This document shows, piece after piece, positions 63,471-64,000 of a stretch of 64,000 nucleotides of DNA. Source of the DNA: Bradyrhizobium vignae (GTDB taxonomy: Bacteria > Pseudomonadota > Alphaproteobacteria > Rhizobiales > Xanthobacteraceae). The DNA is taken from assembly GCF_004114425.1 (NCBI RefSeq), contig NZ_RDQF01000007.1:153992-217991 (forward strand). Direction: 5' to 3'. The first letter of the stretch is position 1. Every line of letters starts with the position of its first letter. The notes below the pieces were generated by a model, which saw nothing but the letters and a program-made list of their open reading frames with translations, did not search any database and was not told the origin of the DNA. Both the position numbers and the translations under genes were made by a program.

Positions 63471-64000
63471 TGTCGATGTTCAATAATTCGCTGATTGGAT
63501 CGCGGTGGTCTTGGAAGCGGCGAAAGCCTTGGGAGTTTGTCCTGCCAAGGCCTGATGGGGTCTGTGGTTGTTGTAGTAGACGAGGTACTCGAACAGTTCA
63601 TTGGCGAAGTGGTCCAGGTTGTCGAAGGTCGTACCCTCGATGACGTCGTCATCGAGGGTACGCCAGAAGCGTTCGACCTTGCCGTTGGTCTGCGGCCGAT
63701 AGGGCCTGGTGTAGCGGTGTTTGATGCCGAGCTCGAGCAGCATGGCCTCGAATGGATGCTCGGCCGGCTTGGTGCGGGCGGCGAACTCGGCGCCGTTGTC
63801 GGACAGGATTTCCTGGAAGACGAGCCCATAGGTGACGTTGAGGGTGTTGATCATCTTCAGGGTCTTGAACATAACCGGCAGCGCCTTCTTGGATGTCAGG
63901 ACCTCGGCCCAGGCCAGACGCGAGCAGCTGTCGATCAGGCTGATGATGTAGGCCGTGACCGGGGGTGGCGCGAGGAACATATCGCGCGGCAATTGATGCA
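63471..64000 (-). mobile_element. IS481-type insertion sequence, right end (truncated by window)
   Basis: The end appears to be TGTCGATGTTCAATAA at 63471, a TGT-starting terminus containing the stop codon of the transposase, as is common for IS481-type elements. The other end lies outside the window. The element sits 13 nt after the flavoprotein stop, so no gene is visibly broken. Confidence 0.6.
63480..64000 (-). CDS. IS481-family transposase, C-terminal part
   Basis: The C-terminal 173 or so residues of a DDE transposase; the N-terminal part, with the helix-turn-helix, is outside the window. The three catalytic acidic residues are recognisable: Asp in LIDSCSR, Asp in LSDNGAEF and Glu in NGKVERFW. 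The final segment YNNHRPHQALAGQTPKAF is the typical rve-domain ending. The frame continues through the window edge (HQLPRDMF), so no start can be given. Confidence 0.85.
   Translation of the reverse strand, partial: HQLPRDMFLAPPPVTAYIISLIDSCSRLAWAEVLTSKKALPVMFKTLKMINTLNVTYGLVFQEILSDNGAEFAARTKPAEHPFEAMLLELGIKHRYTRPYRPQTNGKVERFWRTLDDDVIEGTTFDNLDHFANELFEYLVYYNNHRPHQALAGQTPKAFAASKTTAIQSANY

Overview
This 64 kb window is a piece of GC-rich alphaproteobacterial chromosome, most likely Bradyrhizobium or a close relative. That assignment is inference: it rests on the codon use, the dense TRAP/ABC/CoA gene content, an Irr-type iron-control motif upstream of a siderophore receptor, and several families of long intergenic palindromes of the kind common in Bradyrhizobium. 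Apart from a partial IS481-type element at the right edge it looks like ordinary, densely packed core or near-core genome. I see no rRNA, tRNA, prophage or CRISPR array.

Layout. (1) 357-5666: a DUF1428 protein, an IalB-like secreted protein and an RND efflux pair (membrane fusion protein plus MdtC-like pump). (2) 6039-11989: an iron-uptake block made of a TonB-dependent siderophore receptor, a PiuC-type Fe(II)/2OG dioxygenase, ExbB, ExbD and TonB. It is preceded by three tandem Irr-box-like elements spaced 22-23 bp apart. (3) 11977-16650: a small membrane protein, a site-2 protease, a LysR/EamA divergent pair, a GFA protein and a frameshifted serine hydrolase. (4) 16680-28688: a sugar/sugar-acid island. 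Two SDRs and a XylD-like dehydratase lie on one side of a LacI regulator. A complete ABC sugar importer, a DenD-like dehydrogenase, a PfkB kinase and a KDPG-type aldolase lie on the other. Two matching LacI-type operators flank the regulator.

(5) 28749-34575: CoA-linked genes, comprising two thiolase-fold proteins (one lacking the catalytic Cys and paired with a DUF35 protein), a CaiB-type CoA transferase, a CMD-family protein and a MazG-like hydrolase, plus a 33-residue membrane peptide. (6) 34699-39957: a TAXI-TRAP transporter followed by a glutaminase fused to STAS and cyclic-nucleotide-binding domains. (7) 40125-44849: an IclR regulator, a free-standing biotin carrier, a carboxyltransferase and a GMC oxidoreductase. 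(8) 44967-49119: small or secreted proteins of unknown function, then a GlcD-type FAD dehydrogenase with an MFS carrier. (9) 49230-52895: thiolase, enoyl-CoA hydratase, PaaI thioesterase and TetR. (10) 53016-58769: a LysR-controlled valine degradation operon (mmsA, acyl-CoA dehydrogenase, 3-hydroxyisobutyryl-CoA hydrolase, mmsB). (11) 58899-63457: acyl-CoA synthetase, MaoC hydratase, SDR and a flavoprotein that seems to start at CTG. (12) 63471-64000: end of an IS481-type element.

The overall theme is import and catabolism of sugar acids, amino acids and acyl-CoA compounds, plus iron acquisition. The best candidates for something new are the TAXI-TRAP/glutaminase-STAS-cNMP unit, the Cys-less thiolase/DUF35 pair, the branched sugar-acid cluster with paired operators, the carboxyltransferase/biotin-carrier pair without a biotin carboxylase, and the 33-residue membrane peptide.
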